Source: Cyanobacteria bacterium OH_CBB_238
GTDB taxonomy: Bacteria; Cyanobacteriota; Vampirovibrionia; Gastranaerophilales; Gastranaerophilaceae
DNA length: 12,520 nucleotides
Direction: 5' to 3'
Assembly (NCBI GenBank): GCA_023409995.1
Contig: JAEYQN010000201.1
Coordinates: forward strand, 1 to 12,520
Below the pieces are notes generated by a model that was given only the letters and a program-made list of their open reading frames with translations, was not told the origin of the DNA and ran no database searches. Position numbers and translations under genes: made by a program. Of this stretch, positions 1-6,849 are shown one piece after another (within the stretch, counting starts at the first letter, position 1; each line of letters begins with the position of its first letter).

Positions 1-2291
1 CCGTAGTACCAAGTGGCAACTATATAATTTTTGATTCTAATGGAGTCATCTGAGTTAGCAATGAAAATGATAACGTCATCATTTTCAGCAGTAACAATCA
101 AGTCGTCAAGTGAAATATTTTCACCGAACTTAATTGTAGTGAGGCTGGATGTAGTGGAGCCGCCAGGGGAAATATTACCAGTGACAATAGTATCGTGCCC
201 ATCGCCTCTGTTAAATAGTACGAGGTGTTCTCCACCGGTTGTGCATTGAATATTGTCATTACCCAAGCCACCGATGATGGTTTCAGGTCCATCATAGTTT
301 GGCCCACCAATGATGGTATCATCACCGTCGCCGCCGTCAATGAAGTTTTTACCGTAGCCTCCGGAGATACTATCATTACCGGAGCCACCATAGATAGTAT
401 CGTGACCATCACCCCCGATTATTGTATCATTGCCATCGTCGCCATATACTATATCGTCTCCTTCGCAGACATCAATGTAGTCATTACCTGCACCTCCGTA
501 GACTACGTCATTTCCTTGACGAGAATACACAGTATCGTCTCCATCACCTAATATATAAGCCTCAGCCAATGCTGTACCATCAAAATTATCGATCTCATTG
601 GTACCATAATGAATTACTTTATCAGATGAGTCCATTATCAATTTATAATCATTTCCTAATCCAGCAAATGAATTATAAAAGTCAAAATAATTACTATTTT
701 CTTTTAACCCAAGGCTTTTAATTGCTCTGTCAACTTCGGATAATAAGACTTTGCCTTCTTGAGCGTCTTCAGTAATTAGTGTTAAAATAGAGTTACTTAC
801 TTCTGATAAGTCAAAAATCAGAGAATTTGTATCTGTATCAAGAGAGGTTTTTATAAGATTAAAAATTTCTTGCAATGATGTTTGAACAATAAGTTGAGCA
901 TAGATATAGTCAGATAAAGAGGCATACGCAGCAATTAAAAGATTAGCGGCTTGACTATTGGGGATTGATGTTCCATCTAAACCAACAAAATTTTCTCCCA
1001 TAAATTTTTCTAAAATATACAATTCTTTTGCATTAATGTTTTCTCCACGGCTAGCTGGCTCTATTGACTCGGCACCTGTCCACGAAATCAAAATATTGTT
1101 CAGGATGTTGCGTCTTGCTGCAGTGGTGCTTGCTGAAGAAAAGTCTACAACTAATTGTTTTAGATTTTCATTTCTTGCCATAGCTTGGTGTAAGCTATAT
1201 ACCTTGCCTTTACCGCTTATCTCAGGCAAATTTTGTATTTCTGTAGAAACATCAATTAAGTCTGTTGCAATTGAGTTTACTTTGTCATTTCCAAGTAAAT
1301 AGTCTGCTATTTGTCCAATTGTTCCATCTGATTTAACGAAAGAACCAACGTGAGTTTGAGTGTTCCCATTTGAATCATTCGAATTTGTGGTTGAATTACT
1401 TAAATTAATAGCAGAAATACCTGCTTCTTCTAAGGTTAATATACTTCCATCACCTTTTAAGACTTTTAAATCCGCAAAATGTTCATCATTAGAATTAATT
1501 ATTCCATCATTATTTGAATCAAAGTCAGCAAGTGCATCAAAACCTGAGGTTGCAAGGGTTCCATTTGCCTTTATATAGCTATCTCCAAAAATCTCATTAC
1601 CGTTGTCGATAGTTCCGTTAGAATTTTTGTCAAGGACTAGAATTCCGTCATTATTGCCTACCCAAGCTGTGCGTTCCGCAAACCCATCACTTTGATGGTC
1701 AAAGTATATTCCATTTTCTACAGTTGTTGTTTCAATTCCGTCACCATCCAAATCCACAATCAATGGATCTATTCGTAGTGGCAATGTAGCTTCAGCTTTC
1801 TGAAAAAGACTTTGAATGTCATCAATTATTGAATCATAAACAATTGGTAAATTAGCTTCCAAAAAATCATATGTTCCATCAAGTATTTTTCCAGCATATA
1901 GACCAGCATATCCACCAACAATGCTTCCAATAATTGATCCTGGAACGCTGCCTACCAAAGCGCCGAGTCCAGCACCAATTCTTAATCCCACCCACATTCC
2001 TGCATAAGCAGAACCAACTCCGGTAATGGTTGCCTGTAAACCACCTTCCTTATCCCAACTTATTGCTATATCTAAAAGTGTGAAAGGGACTTCACCAAAA
2101 GTAGACGAACAAACTTTAATGAATCTCGTTGTTCCGACTCCGTTAGCTATTATTTCTGCAGCAGTAGAATATAGTGTTGAATGCATGGTTGCGACCGTAG
2201 TGAGTTGTACATCCTCATCCTCTACCGGTGGTATATTAAAATCCTCGATATTTGTTTTTGTAACTGAACAGTATAAAGTTTTTTCAGACAT
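1..2291 (-). CDS. FrpC-like RTX protein with self-processing module (C-terminus beyond window)
   Basis: Open for 763 codons from ATG 2291 to the window edge; the stop lies outside. AGGAG (2302-2298) sits 6 nt upstream; an in-frame ATG at 2294 is only 3 nt from it. Order: a polar N-terminus; a glycine-zipper hydrophobic stretch at about residues 90-134; Asp175-Pro176; a module starting PLIVDLDGDGIET with further Asp/Asn-rich calcium loops (DKNSNGTIDNGNE, DFDSNNDGIINSND) to about residue 300; a middle region with LHQAMARN, SWTGAE and SRGENINA motifs familiar from FrpC-type proteins; nonapeptide repeats at 581-682; then a haemolysin-related C-terminal segment (FNRGDGHDTI). Family knowledge: such proteins leave by type I secretion and fold on external calcium; in Neisseria FrpC the Asp-Pro bond is self-cleaved. 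Role here, toxin or adhesin-like, is inferred. No secretion genes are visible. The family call is firm. Confidence 0.93.
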   Translation of the reverse strand, partial: MSEKTLYCSVTKTNIEDFNIPPVEDEDVQLTTVATMHSTLYSTAAEIIANGVGTTRFIKVCSSTFGEVPFTLLDIAISWDKEGGLQATITGVGSAYAGMWVGLRIGAGLGALVGSVPGSIIGSIVGGYAGLYAGKILDGTYDFLEANLPIVYDSIIDDIQSLFQKAEATLPLRIDPLIVDLDGDGIETTTVENGIYFDHQSDGFAERTAWVGNNDGILVLDKNSNGTIDNGNEIFGDSYIKANGTLATSGFDALADFDSNNDGIINSNDEHFADLKVLKGDGSILTLEEAGISAINLSNSTTNSNDSNGNTQTHVGSFVKSDGTIGQIADYLLGNDKVNSIATDLIDVSTEIQNLPEISGKGKVYSLHQAMARNENLKQLVVDFSSASTTAARRNILNNILISWTGAESIEPASRGENINAKELYILEKFMGENFVGLDGTSIPNSQAANLLIAAYASLSDYIYAQLIVQTSLQEIFNLIKTSLDTDTNSLIFDLSEVSNSILTLITEDAQEGKVLLSEVDRAIKSLGLKENSNYFDFYNSFAGLGNDYKLIMDSSDKVIHYGTNEIDNFDGTALAEAYILGDGDDTVYSRQGNDVVYGGAGNDYIDVCEGDDIVYGDDGNDTIIGGDGHDTIYGGSGNDSISGGYGKNFIDGGDGDDTIIGGPNYDGPETIIGGLGNDNIQCTTGGEHLVLFNRGDGHDTIVTGNISPGGSTTSSLTTIKFGENISLDDLIVTAENDDVIIFIANSDDSIRIKNYIVATWYY
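246..551 (-). repeat. RTX nonapeptide calcium-binding repeat block (11 units)
   Basis: Eleven tandem copies of a nine-residue unit of the GGxGxDxux type, for example GGAGNDYID, GGDGHDTIY, GGSGNDSIS and GGDGDDTII. They fill residues 581-682 of the RTX protein. One unit carries a three-residue insertion (GGPNYDGPETII) and one has lost the usual Asp (GGYGKNFID). In the family these units stack into a parallel beta-roll that binds calcium outside the cell and drives folding after type I export. The 27-bp periodicity also produces long open frames on the opposite strand, which are not genes. Confidence 0.95.
1764..1769 (-). other. Predicted Asp-Pro self-cleavage bond of the RTX self-processing module
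   Basis: Codons GAT CCA encode Asp175-Pro176, directly before LIVDLDGDGIET. In Neisseria meningitidis FrpC the self-processing module begins at the same kind of junction (Asp-Pro followed by LALDLDGDGIET), and calcium triggers cleavage of that bond. The match in sequence and position is seen directly; activity is inferred. Cleavage here would release an N-terminal fragment of about 175 residues that contains the glycine-zipper segment. Confidence 0.7.
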
Positions 2292-2297
2292 CATAAT

Positions 2298-2302
2298 CTC
2301 CT
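2298..2302 (-). promoter_or_regulatory. Ribosome-binding site of the RTX gene, overlapping the upstream stop
   Basis: AGGAG shares bases with the TAG stop (2303-2301) of the preceding membrane-protein gene and lies 6 nt before ATG 2291. Ribosomes finishing the upstream gene end on top of this site, so the two genes are very probably cotranscribed and translationally coupled. Confidence 0.75.
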
Positions 2303-2867
2303 ATTTTAAATCATCTAATATTCTTTTTATTTCTTTTAAATTTTTAACTCCACCTAGATTGTACGTTTGATCTTTTGTTTTAATTGTCAGTAGTGGACCT
2401 GAAAATGGAAGCTCGTAATATTCTACAGACAATATCTCAGAAAATTTTGTGTTTAGTTTTATAATAACTGCATTCACAAAAGAAAAATATGAAAGCCTGT
2501 ATATTCTCTTCTCTGTTATTACATCAGTTACACTTAAAGCGAGAACCATTATTACACACAAAATAGTAAGTGTTACAATAAATAAAGGCAAAGACGTTCT
2601 AGTGACAACACTTATCTGTTGCACATCATCTGATAATAAAAAGGGGAAAATGAAATTGCCCCAAAAACCTCCCAATCCAAAAATCGAAACATATGTCATA
2701 ACATAACTTGGTTCTAAAATATGTAAAATCTTTTCATCTTTGAATGTGGCTCTTATTTTCTTTAAAACATTTTTTCTCCAATATAATCTTAAAACAGTCA
2801 CAATTCCAAGGAAAATCAATCCTGTCTTAAGTCCAAGTATAAGTTGATATAAGTCTTCTGTTTCCAT
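2301..2867 (-). CDS. Small membrane protein with a cytoplasmic PH-like tail, upstream of the RTX gene
   Basis: Not assigned to a named family. From ATG 2867 it is 188 residues. Hydrophobic segments lie at about residues 7-29, 57-78 and 92-115, followed by a soluble tail from about 116. The tail (starting VITEKRIYRLSYF and ending in a helix, KNLKEIKRILDD) has the look of a bacterial PH-like domain behind a membrane anchor; this is pattern resemblance only. The start is uncertain: neither ATG 2867 nor an upstream in-frame TTG (2882) has a ribosome-binding site, while an ATG with a strong one at 2927 is separated from it by an in-frame TGA (2885-2883). Its stop overlaps the RTX ribosome-binding site, so it belongs to the RTX transcription unit and might be an immunity or accessory protein; that role is inference. 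Confidence 0.8.
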   Translation of the reverse strand: METEDLYQLILGLKTGLIFLGIVTVLRLYWRKNVLKKIRATFKDEKILHILEPSYVMTYVSIFGLGGFWGNFIFPFLLSDDVQQISVVTRTSLPLFIVTLTILCVIMVLALSVTDVITEKRIYRLSYFSFVNAVIIKLNTKFSEILSVEYYELPFSGPLLTIKTKDQTYNLGGVKNLKEIKRILDDLK

Positions 2868-2882
2868 TATTTTAATTCGCAA

Positions 2883-2927
2883 TCAATATTTTAATTTGTC
2901 AGAAATACTATTAAAATTTGTCATCAT
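2883..2927 (-). other. 14-codon leader ORF in frame with the downstream membrane-protein gene
   Basis: ATG ATG begins 6 nt after a GGAG ribosome-binding site (2937-2934) and encodes MMTNFNSISDKLKY before TGA. The next codon, TTG, is in the same frame as the membrane-protein gene, so the TGA is the only thing separating a well-initiated start from that gene. It may be a leader peptide with reinitiation downstream, the true 5' end of the gene broken by a nonsense change, or a sequence error. Nothing in the window favours general reassignment of UGA, since tryptophan is encoded by TGG in the neighbouring genes. Confidence 0.35.
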
Positions 2928-2953
2928 TGTATTCTCCATTCGTATTTATTCAT

Positions 2954-3490
2954 TTAATTAATAATTTTTAAGTAAACTTTTGAATGATCTTCAATTAATT
3001 TCAAATCAATATTCTTCTCTGGAATGAGACAATATGATTTTATATAATTAATACTAGATCGTTCCAATTTAATTGGAATAACATTATTCTTATAAATTAA
3101 AAATATGCTAAATAGCCTATCATCGTTGACCACGTTTCGTTCCCATAAGCTAGATTGCTTCCAATTAATCCCCATAAGCTTATTAATATCTGGGTAATAA
3201 GGTCCAGCAACACACAGTTTGTCTATTTGTCTATTTTTATCTACTTTATTAAGTCTTATAGATAATGGTTCTTTAGTTTCTTGTACTTTTTTAGCCATTT
3301 TCTCTAGTTTTTTTTCAATATTTTGCGATAATTTCTTATCTTCATATGAACTGTAAACTTTTTGAAAACTAATATACCTAACGGAAGTTATGTAAATTAT
3401 ATACATGGTTAAAATGAGAAAAGGTATTACAAACATGATAGTAATACTTTTTTTTAGGTTTAAATATTTAGTTTTGTTATTTTTACTCAT
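2954..3490 (-). CDS. Single-pass membrane protein, first gene of the RTX group, function unknown
   Basis: I do not recognise a family for this 178-residue protein. A basic N-terminus (about 14 residues) precedes one transmembrane helix at about 15-37 with no signal cleavage site, so it is probably anchored with the C-terminus outside the cytoplasm. Residues about 48-75 are rich in Lys, Glu and Gln and could form a coiled coil. The rest is a compact domain with two cysteines (Cys93 in KLCVAGPYY and Cys154 in SYCLIPEKN) that could pair as a disulfide in the periplasm. The start is well supported: AGGAAG lies 4 nt before ATG 3490. It is 86 nt upstream of the next membrane-protein gene and shares its strand, so it is likely in the same unit as the RTX gene. 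A protective or accessory role is possible but unproven. Confidence 0.85.
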   Translation of the reverse strand: MSKNNKTKYLNLKKSITIMFVIPFLILTMYIIYITSVRYISFQKVYSSYEDKKLSQNIEKKLEKMAKKVQETKEPLSIRLNKVDKNRQIDKLCVAGPYYPDINKLMGINWKQSSLWERNVVNDDRLFSIFLIYKNNVIPIKLERSSINYIKSYCLIPEKNIDLKLIEDHSKVYLKIIN

Positions 3491-3668
3491 TCTTCTTCCT
3501 GCATGTCTTCAAACTATAATTCCAACTTTGCATTCATTTCTGTTTTCTCTTATTTATACTCTTAAATTTAACAATTTATTCTACAACAATAATTTATCAG
3601 TAGAATATAGCCTAGTTGGCTAATTGCTTTTCATGAAAATAATAATTTGCAGCTTAATCTTGTGCGTT

Positions 3669-4538
3669 TTAAGCCTCTATTGTTAAGATTACATTTTTGC
3701 CAATTAATTTTAAAAATTGGTCTCCAAAATGTTGAATTTCAAAAAAGTTTACATTGTTTAATGAGGATTTATAAATATTGAATGTTTTCATTATTCCAAG
3801 AGTTGCAGAACTTTCTAGAGGAGATATGAAACTTACATCATAGTCTAAAAAATAAGGTTGGTTTGCCCAGTATTCAAGTTGAGATTGAGTTAAAAAATAG
3901 CATCCTGAGTGTGGGTTATATGGTCTTTCAAAGATAACTTCTTTTCCTAAAACATCTGTAGTTAATGTTTTATTTTCATCTCTATTTTGATAAACTGAAG
4001 TTACTTCTGGTCTGATGTTCCCGTCAACATAGGCTTTTAGTACTTGCCCATTTATGGATGATTCATATCTATTTGGCTGGAGTAAAGATTTTATTCCAAA
4101 TAATGAATTAAACCAGATTAGTTTTTCAAAAAAGAGAGCGTCATTGATGATTAAGTCGTCTTCCATAAAACAGTAATAGTCATATTTCCCAAGGTTTTCT
4201 TTTAATGCTTTTTGACATTCAAAATCTAAAAACTTTGGGTCTTCTAAAAGAGTACTCCTGTGCTTGAAAAAAGTTGGTGGCAAATTTATATGATTCAATA
4301 GCGTCTGATTATTTGCTGTACATATAATTACATCTATATCAAAAGTTGAGTCTTGTAGTACAGAAAATGCTGATTTTTTATGGATATCTATTATTTTTTG
4401 TGACTTTGAAAATAATGAATAAATATTAAATAAGCAAGCTGTGAGTGCTTTTATTCTTCTATCTGGTCTATTACTCCCAGATCCGTGCCCATTATTAGAT
4501 AGCTTATAATAGTGAGGTATTGTTATTAAAATCTTCAT
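3669..4538 (-). CDS. Glycosyltransferase-like protein with EDD motif
   Basis: A 289-residue soluble protein without signal peptide or membrane helix. It opens with a strand-like MKILITIPHYY, has a second strand (DIDVIICTA, 67-75), and then YYCFMEDDLII with Glu-Asp-Asp at 126-128. That acidic triplet after a hydrophobic strand is typical of the nucleotide-sugar and metal site in GT-A fold glycosyltransferases. Other motifs that look conserved are LQPNRYE (153-159), NPHSGCYF (208-215), ESSATLGIM (242-250) and EIQHFG (267-272). Donor and acceptor cannot be inferred. It lies 42 nt after the nucleoside transporter, on the same strand, and may be cotranscribed. There is no recognisable ribosome-binding site before ATG 4538. 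The enzyme class is an inference from motifs; it may be a distinct family that only resembles glycosyltransferases. Confidence 0.75.
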   Translation of the reverse strand: MKILITIPHYYKLSNNGHGSGSNRPDRRIKALTACLFNIYSLFSKSQKIIDIHKKSAFSVLQDSTFDIDVIICTANNQTLLNHINLPPTFFKHRSTLLEDPKFLDFECQKALKENLGKYDYYCFMEDDLIINDALFFEKLIWFNSLFGIKSLLQPNRYESSINGQVLKAYVDGNIRPEVTSVYQNRDENKTLTTDVLGKEVIFERPYNPHSGCYFLTQSQLEYWANQPYFLDYDVSFISPLESSATLGIMKTFNIYKSSLNNVNFFEIQHFGDQFLKLIGKNVILTIEA

Positions 4539-4580
4539 AGGCAGTTACGATAGCATATGTCGATCTTTATTGCAATATTA

Positions 4581-5867
4581 TTATATTAAAATCCCAGCAA
4601 TACAAGCTGATACATAAGAGGCAAGAGTCCCACAAATTAGAGCCCGAACCCCCATTCTTGCAAGGTTTTTTCTTTGATTAGGCGCTAGTTCGCCAATACC
4701 TGCAATTTGTATTGCTACTGAACTTACATTTGCAAAACCGCATAGCGCAAAACAAGCTATAACATAACTTTTTTGCGAAATTACATTTTGTATTGCTTGC
4801 AAATCAATATACGCTAACATTTCATTTAGTATAAATTTTGTTCCTAAGAGAGAGCCTATGTCACTTGCTTGACTTAGTGGAACACCCATAATTAAAGCAA
4901 ATATTGAAAATATTTTTCCTAAGATCATTTTCATTGATAAATGATCAAGATCTATTCCCATAAAGGCAAGGTTTAAGTGCAAATAATGATGAATCGCAAA
5001 GCCAAATTTCGCTAAAAACCAATCCAGCATAGCAATAAGTGCAATTAAAGAAATGATCATAGCGATTACATTTAATGAAACCTTCATTCCATCACTTGCA
5101 CCTTTGGCTATTGCATCTAAAACATTTACATCAGTTCTTCTTTTTCTGATTTTAAACTCTGATTTTGTCTGAGGTTCTCCTGTTTCAGGATATACAATTT
5201 TGGAAATGACAAAAGCTCCAGGTGCCGCCATTATACAGGCAGCTAACATATACTGAGCGGGAATTCCCATTCCTACATAAATAGCCATTACCCCACCTGA
5301 AATGCAAGCCATACTTCCTGTCATTGAGGCAAGAACTTCTGAACGCGTCAGATTTGGCAAATAAGGTTTTATCATAATTTGGGCAACTATCTGACCTACA
5401 AATGAACTTGCAACGTTTGAAAGAGCCTCTGCTCCACTTACATCCATAATTTTGTTCATTGCTTTTCCCAGAACAGAAATTACACGCTGCATTATTCCAT
5501 AATAGTAGAGGATATTTACTAGAATCATCATAAAAATTAAGGCAGGCATAAGTTGTAACGCAAAGATTGCAGAATTATGACCAAATAATTCTTCTATTCT
5601 CTGGTTATTCATTAATGCTCCAAAAGCAAATTCGCCACCTTCTTTTGAAAACGCCAGAATCTTTTGTATAAATAATCCGACTCCACCAAAAATAGCTTTA
5701 CCTATGGGGATTTTTAAAATAAAGATTGCCAGTAAAAATTGAAGCAGTAAACCTACTCCAACAGTTTTAAAATTAATGGCTTTTTTGTTGTTAGACATCA
5801 AAAAAGCCATTAGCAAAATTACTAAAATTCCAATTAATCCGAAAAATCTATCCATGCTCATACCCAT
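4581..5867 (-). CDS. Concentrative nucleoside transporter (CNT/NupC family) with altered base-binding motif
   Basis: A 428-residue integral inner-membrane protein with the family's overall layout and length, close in pattern to Vibrio cholerae vcCNT. The family imports nucleosides with sodium or protons. Family blocks are clear: SNNKKAINFKTVG near the N-terminus, IKPYLPNLTRSE (165-176), LGTKFILNEMLAY (341-353), CGFANVSS (376-383) and LAPNQRKNLARMGVRAL (394-410). Residues matching the vcCNT ribose contacts are present: Glu349, Asn380 and Ser383. The nucleobase motif, usually GQTEAP, reads GQIVAQ (158-163), so the Thr and Glu that contact the base are Ile and Val. Two sodium-site positions also differ (Ser154 for Asn, Cys188 for Ser). 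Substrate range is therefore uncertain. The gene follows a strong terminator and so needs its own promoter. The start could also be Met3 or Met5, as no clear ribosome-binding site decides it. Confidence 0.95.
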   Translation of the reverse strand: MGMSMDRFFGLIGILVILLMAFLMSNNKKAINFKTVGVGLLLQFLLAIFILKIPIGKAIFGGVGLFIQKILAFSKEGGEFAFGALMNNQRIEELFGHNSAIFALQLMPALIFMMILVNILYYYGIMQRVISVLGKAMNKIMDVSGAEALSNVASSFVGQIVAQIMIKPYLPNLTRSEVLASMTGSMACISGGVMAIYVGMGIPAQYMLAACIMAAPGAFVISKIVYPETGEPQTKSEFKIRKRRTDVNVLDAIAKGASDGMKVSLNVIAMIISLIALIAMLDWFLAKFGFAIHHYLHLNLAFMGIDLDHLSMKMILGKIFSIFALIMGVPLSQASDIGSLLGTKFILNEMLAYIDLQAIQNVISQKSYVIACFALCGFANVSSVAIQIAGIGELAPNQRKNLARMGVRALICGTLASYVSACIAGILI

Positions 5868-5902
5868 ATAAATATCTGATAACTAAATATAGCATGAATC
5901 AA

Positions 5903-5929
5903 AAAAGAGAAGTTTTTAACTTCTCTTTT
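5903..5929 (-). terminator. Intrinsic terminator after the Cys-rich glycine-zipper gene
   Basis: A perfect 12-bp inverted repeat (AAAAGAGAAGTT / AACTTCTCTTTT) with a 3-nt loop begins 6 nt after the TAA of the preceding gene. On the minus strand the stem runs into six T residues. This fits a Rho-independent terminator and separates that gene from the nucleoside transporter. Confidence 0.85.
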
Positions 5930-5935
5930 CATTTC

Positions 5936-6721
5936 TTATTTGTAACAAATTACCAAATCTTGTACTAATTGAATGTAAATGGCTTTGCCCTCTTTTGCCT
6001 TGTACTGCAAACCCGGGGTTAACGTGCCAGCCAATAGGCCAACTCCTGCACCGATAGGCATACCATAAGTCATACATCCTATACTTGCTTTGCCAGCTGT
6101 CCCAATTGCTGCGCCTAATCCTGCCCCAATACCAAATCCAGCTACTGTTATTCCTGATGCTTTACCAAATGATTTCCATTTAGAGGGTCTTAACGCACAA
6201 TCTTTTGCAAATACTCTTGCACACATTGGGATTCTTACACAGTTAGGAAGAGATATTTCTTCGAAGGCTATATATACTTTAGCACTTCTATTGCCCCATT
6301 TTGGTTTTTCAATTTGTTGAATTTTTCCTATTACTTGTGTGCCACAAGGTAATAGAGTTCTTCCTTCAGTTGTAATTAATCCATCATTTAAAATAAATGA
6401 TAATTTGTCACCCGGACAAGATTTCTTTGAGTTAAAGTCACCTGAAAACGTAACCTTTAAAACATTATTTGCCTGAACGACCGCACTATTTTGTGAGACA
6501 TTTACTATATTTACGGAAGATCCTTTATAAGTGGGTAAATGTTCGACTATAGAGGGAGAAACTTGTACAGGGCAAGGCGTCGTGCAGGCTGGAGGACAAC
6601 AATCTTGACTTGGAGCTTGAGCGCAAGGTGTACAACAGGCAGCAGATGCTTCTGCTATTTGAGTGATAATTATGCTGATACATAGAAAAAATGATAGAAT
6701 GCCTTTTTTAGTTATTCTCAT
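5936..6721 (-). CDS. Secreted Cys-rich protein with glycine-zipper segment
   Basis: A 261-residue protein with a signal peptide (basic start, hydrophobic 8-22, likely cut after EASA about residue 27). The cut is not a lipobox because Leu is missing at -3. The mature N-terminus is packed with Cys and Pro: Cys at 29, 30, 33, 41, 42, 46 and 50. Residues about 86-170 look like a beta domain (CPGDKLSF, LLPCGTQVIGKI, NCVRIPM). Next is a Gly/Ala-rich zipper, about 192-238 (GFGIGAGLGAAIGTAG, GAGVGLLAGTLTPGL), and a C-terminal strand (AIYIQLVQDL). The combination of a 'PCGTxVxGxI' beta segment and a Gly-rich helix loosely recalls VirB10/TrbI-like envelope proteins; this is resemblance only. AAGGAG lies 9 nt before ATG 6721. 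The gene has its own candidate promoter and terminator, so it is probably monocistronic. Function unknown. Confidence 0.85.
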   Translation of the reverse strand: MRITKKGILSFFLCISIIITQIAEASAACCTPCAQAPSQDCCPPACTTPCPVQVSPSIVEHLPTYKGSSVNIVNVSQNSAVVQANNVLKVTFSGDFNSKKSCPGDKLSFILNDGLITTEGRTLLPCGTQVIGKIQQIEKPKWGNRSAKVYIAFEEISLPNCVRIPMCARVFAKDCALRPSKWKSFGKASGITVAGFGIGAGLGAAIGTAGKASIGCMTYGMPIGAGVGLLAGTLTPGLQYKAKEGKAIYIQLVQDLVICYK

Positions 6722-6747
6722 TTAGCATTTCTCCTTTTTGTTTTTTG

Positions 6748-6775
6748 CTTATATTGTGCAGTTAATTAATTGTAA
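6748..6775 (-). promoter_or_regulatory. Candidate sigma70-type promoter of the Cys-rich protein gene
   Basis: TTACAA (6775-6770) and TATAAG (6753-6748), separated by 16 nt, lie upstream of the AAGGAG ribosome-binding site of the gene starting at 6721. The 128-bp gap between this gene and its upstream neighbour is A+T-rich, so chance matches are easy. No operator-like repeat is evident. Confidence 0.35.
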
Positions 6776-6849
6776 TATGAATGATGAATTTGTCTTATGT
6801 ATTATCAGTGATGCTCAGTTGGGGTATTTTATACTACCTAGAGAGACAA

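Noticed and set aside
225..551. Plus-strand open frame of 108 codons across the RTX repeats
   Set aside because: It is the mirror of the 27-bp repeat coding GGxGxD units, which rarely produces stops on the other strand. Its translation is low-complexity Ile/Val/Thr and has no ribosome-binding site.
3628..3639. Palindrome TTTTCATGAAAA downstream of the glycosyltransferase-like gene
   Set aside because: A 12-bp A+T-rich palindrome is expected by chance here. There is no loop or T-tract for a terminator, and no second copy to suggest an operator.
2301..5867. Possible use of UGA as tryptophan or glycine, prompted by the in-frame TGA
   Set aside because: Tryptophans in the neighbouring genes are TGG, and no other gene contains an in-frame TGA, so reassignment across the genome is not supported.
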